Assembly (NCBI GenBank): GCA_023213395.1
Contig: CM041465.1
Location: 175,281,741-175,345,740 of the forward strand
DNA: 64,000 nt
Direction: 5' to 3'
Source: Cycas panzhihuaensis
Taxonomy: Eukaryota > Cycadophyta
A program made the translations under genes and the position numbers. The notes under the pieces are model-generated. The model was given only the letters and a program-made list of their open reading frames with translations. It searched no databases and had not been told where the DNA came from. This document shows, piece after piece, positions 40,488 through 51,399 of the stretch (position 1 is its first letter; the number at the start of each line of letters is the position of its first letter).

Positions 40488-41391
40488 TGTTGGGGTTAAT
40501 TTTGGCACATAGATAGTGGAAAAACTGGAACACAAGCTTGTATTGACTAGAAGAATGCAGGTACGAACTGTACGAAGATACGCATAGCAAAAAAGATCGA
40601 AATATATGCTCACTGGGTACGCAATAAAGGATGCATACCTTCCGAGTACACAACACAGGGTACGTACCATTCAAGTATGCTAGCAGACGAAATGTACTAG
40701 AACAGAACGCATGACTGAAATGGACTCAAAAGGCGTCCAGATCTAATGACGTCAACCAGGACAAGAGTACGTACGAATGTACAGACAAAAAGAATATGAT
40801 TAAAGATGGTAATCATGAGATTAAGTGGAAAGGTATGGTTGTAATAAAAATGTATGGTTATCACTCAGGTCATAACCATTCATTCAAAGGACACCAAAAA
40901 AGGCGTATTTAATGGTACTTTTCTTACCATTCTAGTAGCGAGAGCCAAGCATTCATTCCATGATACATTCCTAGTGCAGGGATACGAGCCAAGCAGTACG
41001 GATATATGATTCAGCAGATGTGTTACCTATTGCATTCCCTTTTGGAACGTATGTAACAGTGTAGTGTGTATACTATTGGAACGTATACAAAATACATTCC
41101 AAAACTGAGTGTATTACTCTTATTGCTTAATAAAATGAAATGTTATGTGGAAATTTGTGTACTATGTGTGCTATAATGATTACATGAGGAATGTATGATG
41201 ATTGTTGTACTGCTGTGTTGAAATAATGGTAATAATGTGCTAATTTATTCCTACAATACTGTGTGCAAAGTCATTTTATTAATAATGGATGGAATGCATA
41301 AGCATGTTGACCATATCCTAAGCTAGACTAGCAACTAATGATCCCTCAACAAGTGAATATTCCACAAGTGTAGTGAAACATTAAGTCAATA
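40488..41391 (+). repeat. 3' LTR of element B1
   Basis: A 904-bp LTR starting TGTTGGGG and ending CAATA (decayed CAACA), followed by TSD ATTCT (41392-41396). Confidence 0.9.
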
Positions 41392-41396
41392 ATTCT

Positions 41397-41815
41397 CCTT
41401 TTCATCTAGCATATGAAGTCGAAACAAATTTTCTAATTGAAATTGAAATCTCCTCATTATGCATTGCTTTGCATAATAGTTTGCCTGACTCCAAGATCTT
41501 AGAATCTCGTCTTTTTTATCTTAAGCAGTTAGATGAGCATAGATTGTTAGGTCATCAGAACCTTGACGCGAAACAAAAATGTGTAAAAGCTTTTTATGAT
41601 AGATCAATTCAACCGCAAATATTTAAAATTGGTGAAAAAGTTTTAAGGTTCGATTCTTCATGGATTGAGCTGGGGGCAAACTGAGTTCAACATGGGTTCT
41701 CATTCGTTCTTGGTTACATCCATTCTCCAAAATGGTTCTTATTGTCTATCCACTTTAACAGGCAATGAACTGATTAATCCTGTAAATGCCTCTCATCTTA
41801 AAACTTATTATTGAT
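41397..41815 (+). pseudogene. Integrase C-terminal end of element C
   Basis: It resumes C after B1: FHLAYEVETNFLIEIEI, then 41469-41684 with SRLFYLKQLDEH, KCVKAFYDRSIQPQIFKIGEKVL, and in a further frame NGSYCLSTLTGNELINPVN and HLKTYY with the final stop near 41812. It is the GPY-type end of a gypsy integrase. Confidence 0.82.
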
Positions 41816-42510
41816 ACTTCAAGGTTTGTCATATATATTGTATAGTTGCTTTTCTTTAGTTTGGCAATTAGCTTTCTAATATTTTTTATATGCATATCAT
41901 CACTAGTTTGGTTTTACATACTATGTGTTTGATTTCCTTTTAAAGCTACATTCCCTCCTTATTCTTCAAAAATCCATAAAAATCACAAAACTTTTAAAAT
42001 CAAAATTTTATTTGCTTCATAATCTTGAGATATCATTGTTGTCTCTTCTTTATACTCTATTTTGCTTTTATGCATTTAGAGTACACCCCCTTTTGATTGC
42101 CTCTTTTGCCATTTTCTCCCAATGAATTAACGTTGCCCTGGTATTACTGATCCTACTCCTTGCCTTTTAGCTATAAATGAGTGTTTAGATCCCACCTTTA
42201 AGGCACACATGCTGCTTTTGTAGTTATCTTCAAATTCTCATTGGTTTTCTGGGGACATAGCCCAATGGGATACTAACGTCCCTTAACTTTCTACTTCTCA
42301 AGGCTTACAAATCACTTTTGCTTAAAAGTTTTACCTTGCAATGATATTTACCCCTTTTCGGAGAAGAGTTTATCTTAATTCCAGCAAACACCTTTTGTTT
42401 TGGGAAGCTTTTCTCTTCTGCTAACTCACACTTTTATTGATTCAAAGCTTATACTTTTTGGCTTTGATAAACTTGCTTTGTCACCATTATATCTACTATT
42501 CAGCCTTGGT
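41816..42510 (+). other. Spacer between integrase and second RNase H of element C
   Basis: AT-rich; short broken frames only. No conserved motif recognised. Confidence 0.5.
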
Positions 42511-42896
42511 CTATCCATATTGATGGTGCTTCCCAAGAAAATCTAGGTCCATCTGTGGCTGCTTGGATTATCTGAAACTCCAACAAAGATCTCCTTGAAG
42601 TCACTGGAAAATATTTTGATCATGCTACTAATAACTTGGTTGAGTTTGAAGTTGCCATTACTGCCATGAGATCCACCATTTCATTGCATGTACAGCATAT
42701 TGCCCTTTACTCTAATTCACAGTTGTTTATTAGTCAAGTCATTGGTAGTTGTGTTGTGCACAACCTACTTTGGTTTTTGCTTTGCACTATATTTGCTATC
42801 TAACTCATTTTTTCACTCTTTTATTATCATGCATATCCCACGCTCATAGAAACATGAAGCAAACTGCTTGGCAAATATGATATTTAATGCCCTTAA
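42511..42896 (+). pseudogene. Second (archaeal-type) RNase H of element C, downstream of integrase
   Basis: The plus-strand reading has WSIHIDGASQENLGPS (first catalytic D), a stop, LEVTGKYFDHATNNLVEFEV (catalytic E), AITAMRST, ALYSNSQLFISQVIG, where the expected third catalytic D of the Y-x-D-S-Q motif is N, and finally HAHRNMKQTAWQI, resembling the RAHN-x-x-AD-x-LA end. This pattern is that of plant/archaeal-type RNase H (RVT_3-like), known as an extra domain in Tat-lineage elements. A separate gypsy-type RNase H is at 14776-15175, so the element had two. Confidence 0.75.
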
Positions 42897-45619
42897 ATAA
42901 ACTTTTTCCTGATAGGTTAGTGTACATAGAGTTTGCGTGTGATTTTCTATTTTATTTTGTTTTCTCGATTTTTCTTTTTAAAGGTTGAATGATTTCCTCT
43001 ATAGGAACACAATTATGGATTTTTTCCCTTTCGTTGAGCCGAAAAAGAGTTTTGCGTCAAAGAATTCCCAAAACTTAAAGTCACTTTCTTCCCCCCTCAT
43101 GAATCATACCCTATTCATGAGAATTGGTCAGCCACCTTCATGGAGAACTTGCTACCTCCTGTGTCACTTTAACTATTGCTAGTTGGCCAATTGTAGGCAT
43201 AGGAATTTCTTAGTTTTACCCTTTTTGGGTTCTCCACATAAATCTTTGGCATTGTGCAGCCACAGAATCTGTGCCATGAGTGTGACAATGGTCACATTAG
43301 TCATTGTAGTGAGAGGCTACTTATACTTTTGGGAGAGTGGAGACATCAACACCCACTGTAACTCTCATGATTGAACTGTGAGGTAACAGGTTGAAGACTT
43401 CATCTATCAAAGATTATCGAAGACTATTAGGCATTGGCATTTCTTCATCATCAAAATTGGGTTCACTCATTTGACTCATTGGGAATAGGTCTCCTTGTTT
43501 TGTTCCACCAAGGTTTATTGTGTTTAGATTGCCTCCATCTTATTTCTACTTAGGTTGAGTGTTCCATACCTAAACCATCAGTTTCTATAGCCATGTTTTG
43601 TGTTGAGCCAATCTTACATGGAGTCAACTTATCTACAAGTGAGGTTGGGTTCGAAACCTCAATCCTTCTAATGCCCATACTCCCACTCCTAAGTTCCACA
43701 CAACTCATCATCGTGGAGTCCAATGGGCACCATTAGACTAGCTGGCTTGGAGGAGCTTGGTTCATCGCCTTGTACATAAAGAAATCTTCTTTCTTCTCAT
43801 TTCTCAGGTAGCCGTCTAGGAATATAATGTTTGTTTTATGTGCATTGGCATGCCCTTACCCTAAAGTTCCTTCGAAACTCAAATTGGATTCTGCATAAGT
43901 TTGGGTAGAATGATACGACCCTGTGCTTCTAATTGTTTAATTATTCATGTCAAGCTTTTTTAAAACTTTCTTAGGACAGCCCTTAACTCTCATATTCTCT
44001 TCCACCCAATTTCCCACCAGTTTGCTTGGATCTGCTATCTAACTCAATTAAATTACATTGTACAGTTCTATTGAGTCAATCGAGTTTTCATTATGAAGAG
44101 AACACGAGGGTTTAGAGTCAACTCCCTTCCTTGACCCCATCCCTAGATTAGATTAAGTCACACAACTCAGCATCAAAGGGATTAGGATGCCATTTAGCCA
44201 ACGTCAGGAGACTCCCACTACCTACCTAGTTATTGAGTCAACATCACTCCAAGTCTTATTCCTAGCCCACCTTCTAGGAGTCTCTCACCCTTTCCAACAT
44301 TAACCTTTTTGGTCATCTTTGGCAGCAATGGTTAATGATTGAGCAACTTTTCTTCCACTTTTGGTCCCAATTTCTTTTGTCATTTTCTTTCTTTCATTCT
44401 ACAATTTCAACAGTAGCCTTGTTCAACTTTTTCGCTGAATATTTTATACTACCTTGGTTCATGATGTTTTCACAAATAATAGATTCTCATCCTGCTTCCA
44501 CCTCACAGATGTTTATTTTTTTGGATTCCTTCGACGCTAGTTTTTACTTTAGCAAGAGATGATCTTTTACCTGTTGTTGTCATGACCTTGGTTGTCACCT
44601 CCTTCTAACACATTTTGGGATTCTTTGTCTTTGAGCACTTTTGAGAAGCAACTTTGAGTTACTTTCACTTTGGTATGATTCTTCACACCCATCATGACAA
44701 ATGTAAACTTCATTTGAATTGGTAATTGTGCCTTTCTTTTGGCATACGTTTGGTTTAGTTCTACATCTTGTTCAACTTTTTAGAGTGATTGACTTATCTA
44801 CTATACCTTTTTCATTAGCACCTTTTAGTGTTTCTTTGGAGCAATTGGTTTCAAATCTCTCCAATTCGAGTTGTAGTGACTCCTTTGAGTTCTTGGCTAT
44901 GACTTTTGTTGCCCCTTCAATTGTGCTTTGGTGCCTTTTCTCTTATGGCACGTCTCTTTGCAAATCTTTATCTATTGTGACACATTTAGCAACAGTTATA
45001 TCTTGTGCTATTTTAGTTGCATAAGATTCTGTAGGATGGTGTTGATTGGTCCATTATTTTGATTCTCTTCTTAGATTTCCAATATCAATTGGTTTGGCAG
45101 ATGGTATTGGCCAACATTTTAGCTTCTAGTATTGCAATTATTGACACTTTTGATACATCTTTTAGGATTATAATTTTGACAATTCTCTTTAGCAATGGAT
45201 TGATGGCTCTAGACATTCTGGATGATTTTGGCAGTTGACATTGGTTACCTTCCCTCACAGGTAGTTTTTTCAGCACACAAGATCTTCCTTTTCTAGTTTG
45301 GGATCCTGGTCATTCAAGTTTAGTTCTTGTCTCTGGATAATTTCTTCTCAGTTCTTCACCATCTTTTGAGGGTTCCAGAGATGAATACGTGCTAGTTTGA
45401 TTAGCAAACTAACTACTTGATCATGGAGACACATTTATATTCTTTTTAGTTTCAGAGTTTCGATTTTAGGAGCATCATTTCAGTTCCAGTTAGAGTTGTA
45501 CTTTTGCTACCATTTTTTCAAAATTACCATGTTCAAGATCTCCAGATTTCTAGCTTTTTGCATCAAATTTTTAGTGAACATCCTTAGTCTTGTTAGACTT
45601 TGATACCCAGGGGGTATTA
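42897..45619 (+). other. 3' non-pol region of element C
   Basis: No continuous plus-strand coding. A reading near 43263-43310 gives LCHECDNGHISHC, similar to a zinc knuckle but with irregular spacing. The minus strand at about 44650-45280 reads as a polar Lys/Glu/Ser-rich protein-like sequence with a few stops, a possible decayed antisense ORF. Everything else looks random. Confidence 0.4.
45608..45619 (+). other. Candidate polypurine tract of element C
   Basis: CAGGGGGTATTA just before a TGTTGATGC start. Confidence 0.45.
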
Positions 45620-46291
45620 TGTTGATGCAAGGATTAAAACACTAAAGTTTTAAAGTTAGTCCTAGGCTATGCACGTGTTCTAAGGACTACGGGGTCTTTT
45701 CCCCGTTTAACTTGTTAGTTATGTTGCTTTGAAAGGGGCCCCAATGTATTAAACTTTGAGTACTTTTAGTTATAATTTGGGCTTAATTTAAGGTTCATTC
45801 AATCCATTTCTCAACAAATTAAACAAATACCCCACCAACCCTCTCTTATATAAATTGAACCTTGCATTAATAAAATGGGAGGAGAGAGTGGTAATTTTTT
45901 TAGATATTGAGCATGAAAAGGTTGAATGTGATTATCTTTTCGAGAGACTCTGAGTGAAATAGGTTGGAGATGACTCCTTTGAAACTTTTAAGACTTGGTT
46001 TTCTTTGAGCTTTGAGCAAAACGAAACAAGTATGAGAGAGGATATTTTCACTAAATTGCATTGTTTACAGGTGCATGATTTACTCCACTATTTAAAGGAA
46101 GCATTTGTTAATGAAAATCTATCTATTCAATATTGTTGTTGTGTGCATATGATCAATAATTACAAAGTATTTGCAAAATCTTTCCTTTATGTATAAGAGT
46201 ATCCTAGTTTATGAATTTATGGTTGCATGCTCAAATATTAAATCATTTGTCTATCAGCGTCATTAATTCATCACACTTAATGCAATCAACA
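45620..46291 (+). repeat. Candidate 3' LTR of element C
   Basis: It begins TGTTGA at 45620 after a purine-rich tract and ends TCAACA at 46291, giving 6-bp inverted ends. It has a TATATAAA box (45847-45854) and an AATAAAA signal (45869-45875). The partner LTR is outside the window, so the limits are inferred. Confidence 0.45.
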
Positions 46292-47399
46292 CCTTCTTGG
46301 ATGAATTGTTCTTCATGCCTACTTTAATACGCATAGTTTTGATTCATTAAGTTAGCTGCTCGATGATTATCAATGCCCAACAATATATTATGCATAAATT
46401 TGTCTATGATCTACCTCCTAAATCTGTGAATGAAGTCATTCTCTAACCTCCCATTTGTCACTATATGTGTACCTTTATTTTTTTGAGATCACACTTGCCT
46501 TCTATATTAAATCATTTTTGTTTTTATATATTTTCTAAAGATCTACAACAAGAACAAATGCTATCAATTCAATCTCCTTATCCACGTAGTAAATTTGCTT
46601 TGAGTCATTTGTTTTTAGCCTATTTACAGCCATTAATATAGACAATGATTTGGTATTCAATGCCTTCATGAATGTCTTGTCAAACATTCTTAAGCAACTA
46701 GGGGTTCAAAATCAATTGTTTTATCATATTATATCTAATTGTTAATAATTACCTATTGCACATTGATTGATAATATTATTTGCCTACAAACTAGACACCC
46801 AATTGCCTTCTCTACAATTTGATTTGATTTTGCTCCATTCTCAATCTCCTTAAAGCATTTTATTCTGGTTTATGTAGCCATCCAACTCAAATTAATCACC
46901 CACGGCCTATATTCACTTTTTATGCAGCCGCATAATAAAATACAACTACTCATTCTCTTACAGTCTCATGCAATAAGTTGGGTCATATCTAAGATTTTTT
47001 TTTTTTATCTTCTTCTTCATTGCTTGTAAACCATTACATTTCTCAAGTCACTTTGCAATGCCTAAATAATGTTCTAATTTAAAAAGGTGAATGATTGTAA
47101 ACTATTGTAAATGTGATTTTATTATCACATAAACATTAAATGAAAGTTTGTTAAAAGTGCCCAATACATCATAACTAAAATTGCTCATTTGCGATCTCGA
47201 ACACACTAACAAAAAAGTGGATATAATTGCCCTTTCGAGCAAAATAAATAGCACATATGCTAAAGTTGCATAATCATTCATTTTTAAAATCGTATACATG
47301 TTATAATCATTCAACATTTACATATAAGTTTAGTTAGTCATATTTGATTTAACTTAATTGATGAGAGGTTTAATTATTTCTATTTGCTTTTCATATTTG
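46292..47399. other. Non-coding AT-rich stretch
   Basis: No open frame longer than background and no repeat partner in the window. It has a T-run (46991-47003). Confidence 0.5.
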
Positions 47400-47530
47400 A
47401 TGAGTGTGTTATAGTGTAGTGATAACAGGTTGGTCTTAAGGTGTTTAGTTATCAAATAGGTCACGGGTTCCAATCTTGTAGACTCACTCCACACGATGCA
47501 CACAACCACTCGGATTATTTATTATCATTT
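47400..47530 (+). mobile_element. Candidate tRNA-derived SINE head
   Basis: An A-box-like TAGTGATAACAGG (47417-47429) and a B-box-like GGTTCCAATCT (47466-47476) are about 37 nt apart, inside a block with AGGTCACGGGTTC, as in the heads of plant tRNA-derived SINEs. The tail end is not clear and I see no TSD. Confidence 0.4.
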
Positions 47531-49345
47531 TTGTTTCAATAAAGGAGCTCAATAATATAACATTTTAAACCCTAAATATATTTCACATTTGCAAGATTTA
47601 TACTTATTTTCAAACATCTTTGTAAATAACAAAATGTGAATGTATTTAAAAGGGCAAAAAATAAGCTTTTATCGTTATATCCTAATCAGATTTTGATGTG
47701 AAAATTGCATATGACAAACGAAATGTTCCATACTTACAAACAAACTTGGACTAATTATATACAACACATTTGAAGAAAATTTTGAGGTTAATAAACATCT
47801 AGAAATATGTGTTTTGACATAACATGGTGACCCTTAAATCTTTTATACTAAAGTTTTATTGAGTGTAAAAATAAATGTTACCTAATACACAATGATGGGT
47901 ATTTGAAGTATCTTTCGAGGACACAATTTTAACAAACATAGTTGTTTTGTTTTAAAGAACTAGATGTTTGCTTTTGGCACTCAAAAATAAAGTTATTTTA
48001 ACCATATCTAAGCATCAAAATGACATGCTTGAGTTAGGATCCAAATAAAACAATAAATTAATAAATATACCTATTTATTTATTTGTAATCTTAATCTATG
48101 TGACATTTGTTCGTTGTTGGCATAATTTTAAAAATTATATTTTGGATACCTTGAAGTGAACATCTTAATATATTCAACTCATCTGGTCATCTCTATGCAA
48201 GATACAGCTAGGCCACTTTTTAAACTCTCATATAGGCAAACAAAAAGGGATTTTCATAGGCAAAATGATCATAAGAGGTTTGGGGGAGTAATAAATGCGT
48301 AAACACTTCAATTTTCTATTGATTAAAATGAATTATGAGGGGTAGTTGAGATGCATAAGCATATAATTTAATTTCAGTCTTAAATTGAGAAAAACCAAAG
48401 ACAAATGGGACAAATCTACTTCATATAGTTGCACATGCATGTAGTTGCATTGGGGATTTAACGAACATTTTCAATTTAATTTTGGACCAACTCCTGCAAG
48501 GCTTGGTGCACATTGCTATTGCTAAAAAATTGCAAAATTAAATTTCAATTCCACAAGCACACACGACGAATTCGGGATTTGGCGGATCTTCGCTACCACC
48601 TCTTGTCTTCCTTCGCGTCGTTGTTCACTTAGCGTTTCAAGTTGCAACTTTTGTCACACTGGATTTTAAAATGAGGCATTATCGTCAAAGAGTTTCCACT
48701 TCGTCGATCCGTCAGCATCCCCTCAGATCCATGGGTACGTCCTAGGTGTTTGGAGAATGAAAAATCCTATCTCACTACTTTTATCAAGAAATTACTAAAC
48801 TAAGACCTTCATTAACACGAGGCCCCAGAATGTGTCAATCTGTTAGCTAATTAGGACAAGTTCCTAGTAGGGATGCAATCACGTAGGTGCGTTTTACCTG
48901 CTTGGACTTATTTGTAAAAACTTGGGCTATAAATAACCTTGATAACTATGAGAGTACCAAAAAGTAAGTGGGTTGACTATATGCTCGCTCTTTAGGGATG
49001 TGTCATGAAGTCGTGACTGGCTCAATGGCTTTCTCTAGAGAGACCATATAGAGCTTTATCTTACCATCGCCTGCACTATTCATCGTCGCTCGAAGCATCT
49101 TATGGTTTACCTTGGAGTTCATCGACAAGGTTGGAGACGGTGATTCTAGCAGACTTAGGTTGTATTAAATAGGGGAGACCACCCAATAATCCTTGGTCGA
49201 AGTTGTGTATAGGTAGCTTTGGAGACCTTAGAGTGGCCATGCCTACTTAATGCAGAGAAAATATTGACATGATAACCTAGTGCCGATATTTTCCTTGGAG
49301 TAAGTTGAACCCCACTTTACAAGAGTCAATTTTTATCATTGGGTT
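47531..49345. other. Non-coding stretch without recognised features
   Basis: AT-rich to 48.5 kb, then a less AT-rich part with a TATAAATAA stretch near 48930 that could be part of an unpaired LTR. No coding motifs on either strand. Confidence 0.4.
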
Positions 49346-49547
49346 TGTTAGAACAATAAGAACAAAAGAAGATGCTTCAACTCCCTTGCATTAATGAGAG
49401 AGAAATACTCTCGTATAAATACATACATTGTATACATATGAGTCTATGCATGAAGGACAAGTGTCAAGACAAAATGAAAGAGGGGTTGGACACATAACTC
49501 TCAATTTAACTTTATAAAATAAGAGATACAACATTGCTACTCTAACA
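49346..49547 (-). repeat. 3' LTR of element G
   Basis: TGTTA...TAACA, direct repeat of 50995-51194. The polypurine tract AAGAGAGGG follows on the minus strand (49548-49556). Confidence 0.85.
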
Positions 49548-49556
49548 CCCTCTCTT

Positions 49557-49905
49557 AATGTTTGTTTTTTATTTTTGATACCAAGCATCTCTCTAAAATA
49601 TTGGAGCTTGTCCTTTAACAGAGGCTTTGTGAATATGTCTACAACATGTCCTCCACTGGTACAGTATTGTAGATCTATCTGCTTTGTTTGAACTTTTTCT
49701 TTGATAAAATGATGGTGTACTTCAACATGTTTTGTTCTGGCATGAAATACAGGATTCTTAGTTATTTGATAGCACTTTGATTATCACAAAAAATGGAGTT
49801 AGCTTGATTTTGTCCTTGCTTTAAGTCTTTAAGAAATTGTCTTGTCTACATTGCTTCACATGTGGCACTTACGACTGCCTGGTATTCTGATTTTGTCAAT
49901 GGCAA
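49557..49905 (-). pseudogene. RNase H C-terminal part of element G
   Basis: The minus strand reads YQAVVSATCEAM, FLKDLKQGQNQANSIFCDNQSAI, then blocks equivalent to the HARTKH and IREK regions of element D with stops. It is fused directly to gag at about 49900. Confidence 0.75.
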
Positions 49906-50284
49906 AGCTATTGTCCTTAACTTCTACTATTTTTGCAATAAAACTAGAGGTAGCTTCTCCTTCCTTTAATTAGAATTTATACAATTGTTCTCTAAGAGAA
50001 ATTATATGAGCTTCGTTCTCCTGACTATAGAGAGAAGCAAGAATTTTCCATGCATTGGAAGATGTAATGGCTTTATTAATATGACTTAATAATGAGCCTC
50101 CAACATACAACATAAAGGCAACATGTGCAATCCTATCCCTTTCCTCCCAACTGATTAAATCTATTATATTAGTGGGTTTTGTTTCTTTTCCAATGACAAT
50201 ATTCCATGCATTTTTAACCATCAAAAGACCCTGCATTTGTAACTTCCAGGTATTGTAATTTTGTCCAGTGAGTTTATCAGTCAC
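49906..50284 (-). pseudogene. Gag N-terminal part of element G
   Basis: The frame 49970-50284 starts MTDKLTGQNYNTWKLQMQGLL and includes VKNAWNIVIGKE, SWEERDRIAH, ITSSNAWKILASLYS and LREQLYKF. After a stop it continues LKEGEATSSFIAKIVEVKD, and then RNase H begins. This is the copia gag domain up to about its middle. Confidence 0.82.
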
Positions 50285-50982
50285 TGAGAGAGAAAACTAA
50301 TGCCATTTTTGAGTTTTTGAAGAATAAACTAAGGAGAAAAAAAAAAAAAAAGGTACAACAGTGATTGGTCATATGGTCATATAGTTGTATAGATTTGTAC
50401 AAGAAAGTGCAATTGTGCGGGTTTCAAAAAATAACCACTCAAAACAAAGCTTGTGATCTACTCTCCTCAAATTTGGAAAAAAAAAAAATTGATTTGACTC
50501 TTGGTTTGCTCAAAAAACCTTCAGAAAGTTGTACGGCCAACTAGGGTTTGAAAGAGAAAAATACTTGTATCTCTTCAAATACTTAACCAAATTCAACAAA
50601 CTCACACTCAAATGAAGGACGATGTCTAGAGGAAGATTTTAGGACAGATTTTAACCGTTGAGACGATGCAGAACGAAAGAAAACTGAGTTTGAAATACCA
50701 AATGGACACCCTTAGAAAATTGTGATTTACTGCTAAACGAAGTAGCACTTGAGGTTGATTCTTTAGAATAACAAAATCTCCTTGCGAGACGAGTCTACAG
50801 ACCAAATTTCATCTGTATAGTTCTGTATGGTTTTGTATAACAATTTCGTATAGTAATTAATGCACCAGTGACTATATAAAAGTCCTCTCTCTCTTCCAAA
50901 ACTTTGATCTTTGTATAGAAATCTTCCACTCTTCTAAAACTTTAATCTCCTTTAAAAATTTTCCTAGACCCTTAGCAGACCC
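50285..50982 (-). other. 5' leader of element G
   Basis: Non-coding, with A-runs (50339-50351, 50479-50489). No repeat or ORF recognised. Confidence 0.6.
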
Positions 50983-50994
50983 ACTCTAATACCA
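50983..50994 (-). other. Primer binding site of element G
   Basis: TGGTATTAGAGT on the minus strand, 10 of 12 positions of the initiator-Met site, directly abutting the LTR. Confidence 0.7.
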
Positions 50995-51194
50995 TGTTAT
51001 AACTATAAGAACAAAAGAAGATACTTCAACTCCCTTGCATTAATGAGAAAGATACTCTCGTATAAATACATATATTGTATACACATGAGCCTATGCATGA
51101 AGGACAAGTGTCAAGGGAAAACGGAAAAGAGGTTGGACACATAACCCTCAATTTAACTTTAGAAGATAAGAGATAAAACATTACTACTGTAAAT
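50995..51194 (-). repeat. 5' LTR of element G
   Basis: A direct repeat of 49346-49547. The terminal CA is changed (ends TAAAT), so the right edge is approximate. Confidence 0.8.
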
Positions 51195-51399
51195 GAGTGT
51201 TATTCAAACCCCTTGGGCTTAAAATTCACATAAAGGTGACACACACGTCATTGCCATTCAGTTGAATGCTTTTCTATGATAATTTTAACTCACAAAATGT
51301 TGACTAGGATGTGATCTTAGCTTCTCATTGGGTATACGAGATACTTTTAGGTGGAATCTAAAGTTGTCATATTTTCCCGCATCAACACAACTTAAAAGA

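Larger units (their letters stand above)
16089..41391 (+). mobile_element. Element B1: gypsy-derived, RT-less LTR element with A and B2 nested inside
   Basis: The LTRs are 16089-16979 and 40488-41391, and a perfect TSD ATTCT (16084-16088 and 41392-41396) flanks the element. The body is 16980-17167, 26899-27982 and 35906-40487. Order on the plus strand: PBS, pre-gag, gag with zinc knuckles, protease, unknown module, integrase tail, spacer with short repeats, extra ORF, coiled-coil ORF. RT, RNase H and the integrase catalytic core are absent, as in B2. B1 is older than A and B2, which interrupt it. Confidence 0.9.
1364..46291 (+). mobile_element. Element C: Tat-like Ty3/gypsy retrotransposon, the outer host of the nest
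   Basis: C is visible in three pieces: 1364-2208 (RT), 14776-16088 (RNase H and integrase) and 41397-46291 (integrase tail, second RNase H, 3' region, probable LTR). The pieces rejoin cleanly when D (TSD TATCT) and B1 (TSD ATTCT) are removed. The RT block with LNKGCPKDDYPLP and IVDSTTG is of the type I associate with the Tat/Ogre lineage, and the downstream archaeal-type RNase H supports that. The coding region is full of stops, so it is the oldest layer. Its 5' LTR, gag and protease lie before the window. Confidence 0.7.
49346..51194 (-). mobile_element. Element G: internally deleted Ty1/copia element
   Basis: LTRs are 49346-49547 (202 bp) and 50995-51194 (about 200 bp, decayed end). Between them, on the minus strand, are leader, the N-terminal half of gag, and directly the C-terminal half of RNase H. 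Protease, integrase and RT are gone. The polypurine tract (AAGAGAGGG) and a mutated initiator-Met PBS are present. The flanks GGGTT and GAGTG match poorly as a TSD. Confidence 0.85.

Noticed and set aside
43255-43310. LCHECDNGHISHC as a zinc knuckle and hence a gag remnant
   Set aside because: Spacing is C-x2-C-x3-H-x3-C rather than the gag pattern, and flanking frames show no gag block; kept only as a remark.
44719-45024. Plus-strand hydrophobic 101-residue reading resembling a membrane protein
   Set aside because: The opposite strand has a more protein-like composition; no start context, homologue or neighbour supports a membrane protein.
51190-51200. TSD for element G
   Set aside because: GGGTT versus GAGTG agrees at only three of five positions; not claimed.
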